Assembly: GCA_007695095.1 (NCBI GenBank) | Contig: REEL01000118.1 | Location: forward strand, 105,935 to 169,934 | From: Chitinophagaceae bacterium | Lineage (GTDB): Bacteria; Bacteroidota; Bacteroidia; Chitinophagales; REEL01 | DNA length: 64,000 nucleotides | Direction: 5' to 3' | Shown: positions 63,880 through 64,000 of the stretch, in pieces | Layout: every line of letters begins with the position of its first letter | Position numbering within the stretch: the first letter of the stretch is position 1 | The notes under the pieces: generated by a model | The model's database searches: none | What the model saw: only the letters and a program-made list of their open reading frames with translations | What the model was told of the DNA's origin: nothing | Position numbers and translations under genes: made by a program

Positions 63880-64000
63880 ATGAAGAATAAAATTACATTG
63901 ATTTTGAGCTGTTTCTTTTTTATTTTTACAAGCTCAACCGAAGCTCAGGACATTCATTTTTCTCAGTTTTACAACTCGCCCCTGACGTTGAATCCATCCT
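63880..64000 (+). CDS. PorP/SprF-family T9SS membrane protein (cut by window edge)
   Basis: Only the first 40 codons are present: a signal peptide MKNKITLILSCFFFIFTSST followed by EAQDIHFSQFYNSPLTLNPS. QDxHFSQFYNSPLxLNP is the near-invariant start of mature PorP/SprF-family barrel proteins. These assist export or anchoring of type B T9SS cargo and are often encoded next to it, as here after the type B protein at 60891. The rest lies outside the window. Confidence 0.88.
   Translation, partial: MKNKITLILSCFFFIFTSSTEAQDIHFSQFYNSPLTLNPS

Noticed and set aside
1..64000. tRNA, rRNA, CRISPR arrays, insertion sequences and prophage genes
   Set aside because: No tRNA T-loop/anticodon patterns, conserved rRNA blocks, direct-repeat arrays, transposases or phage structural genes were recognised on either strand.

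Overview
The window is a low-GC, gene-dense chromosomal segment of a Bacteroidota bacterium. The evidence is taxon-marking families rather than rRNA: the type IX secretion (T9SS) translocon SprA directly after ruvA, a PorP/SprF protein at the right edge, at least seven T9SS cargo proteins (type A 'YPNP' tails and type B 'PNxFxPNGDG' tails with SprB repeats), TonB-dependent receptors, BshA of bacillithiol synthesis, and promoters of the Bacteroidota TTTG-N19/20-TAnnTTTG type. The long SprB/PKD adhesins suggest a free-living, possibly gliding member near the Chitinophagia/Saprospiria, but genus and family cannot be fixed from this sequence. No rRNA, tRNA, CRISPR array, insertion sequence or prophage was seen.

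Layout. 0-9.2 kb: arginine genes argB-argD, a small protein behind a sigma-54-like promoter, an MscS channel, a saccharopine-dehydrogenase-like oxidoreductase, a GH3/beta-lactamase-fold fusion, and bshA. 9.3-19.6 kb: three minus-strand T9SS cargo genes, two of them giant type B adhesins with 7 and 9 SprB repeats; one starts with a somatomedin-B-like cysteine knot followed by five copies of another ~75-residue repeat. 19.7-28.8 kb: a MurG-like glycosyltransferase, an overlapping trio (mini-lipoprotein, ferritin, alkyltransferase-like protein), a PhoBR-like two-component pair preceded by a Pho-box-like direct repeat, a lamin-tail surface protein, asd, a GroES-like protein and ruvA. 28.8-41.4 kb: sprA, an ATP-cone/PD-(D/E)xK protein, another T9SS cargo, a TonB receptor with a Cys-rich plug, and an L,D-transpeptidase. 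41.4-47.7 kb: small envelope proteins, an APC permease, DoxX, then a decaying toxin-antitoxin patch (orphan VapB; intact antitoxin plus broken RelE toxin; two diverged hairpin repeats). 47.7-53.9 kb: OmpA-like lipoprotein, tatC, rpiB, a DegT aminotransferase with a sugar-phosphate transferase, HU, and a methyltransferase.

The most interesting part is 53.98-60.8 kb. A promoter leads into a clear cobalamin riboswitch, then a hairpin against the start codon, then a BtuB-like TonB receptor. Behind it in the same direction are a T9SS-secreted beta-propeller protein, a formylglycine-enzyme-like (SUMF1) secreted protein, a mini-protein that is little more than a T9SS sorting tail, and a BtuG-like surface lipoprotein propeller. 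This looks like a vitamin B12 acquisition operon that has recruited T9SS-exported surface parts. A type B T9SS adhesin and a PorP/SprF gene follow, so the cargo, an outer-membrane accessory protein and (elsewhere in the window) the translocon are all represented.

Calls rest on reading protein motifs and DNA by eye. No database search or structure prediction was run. Domain boundaries are approximate.
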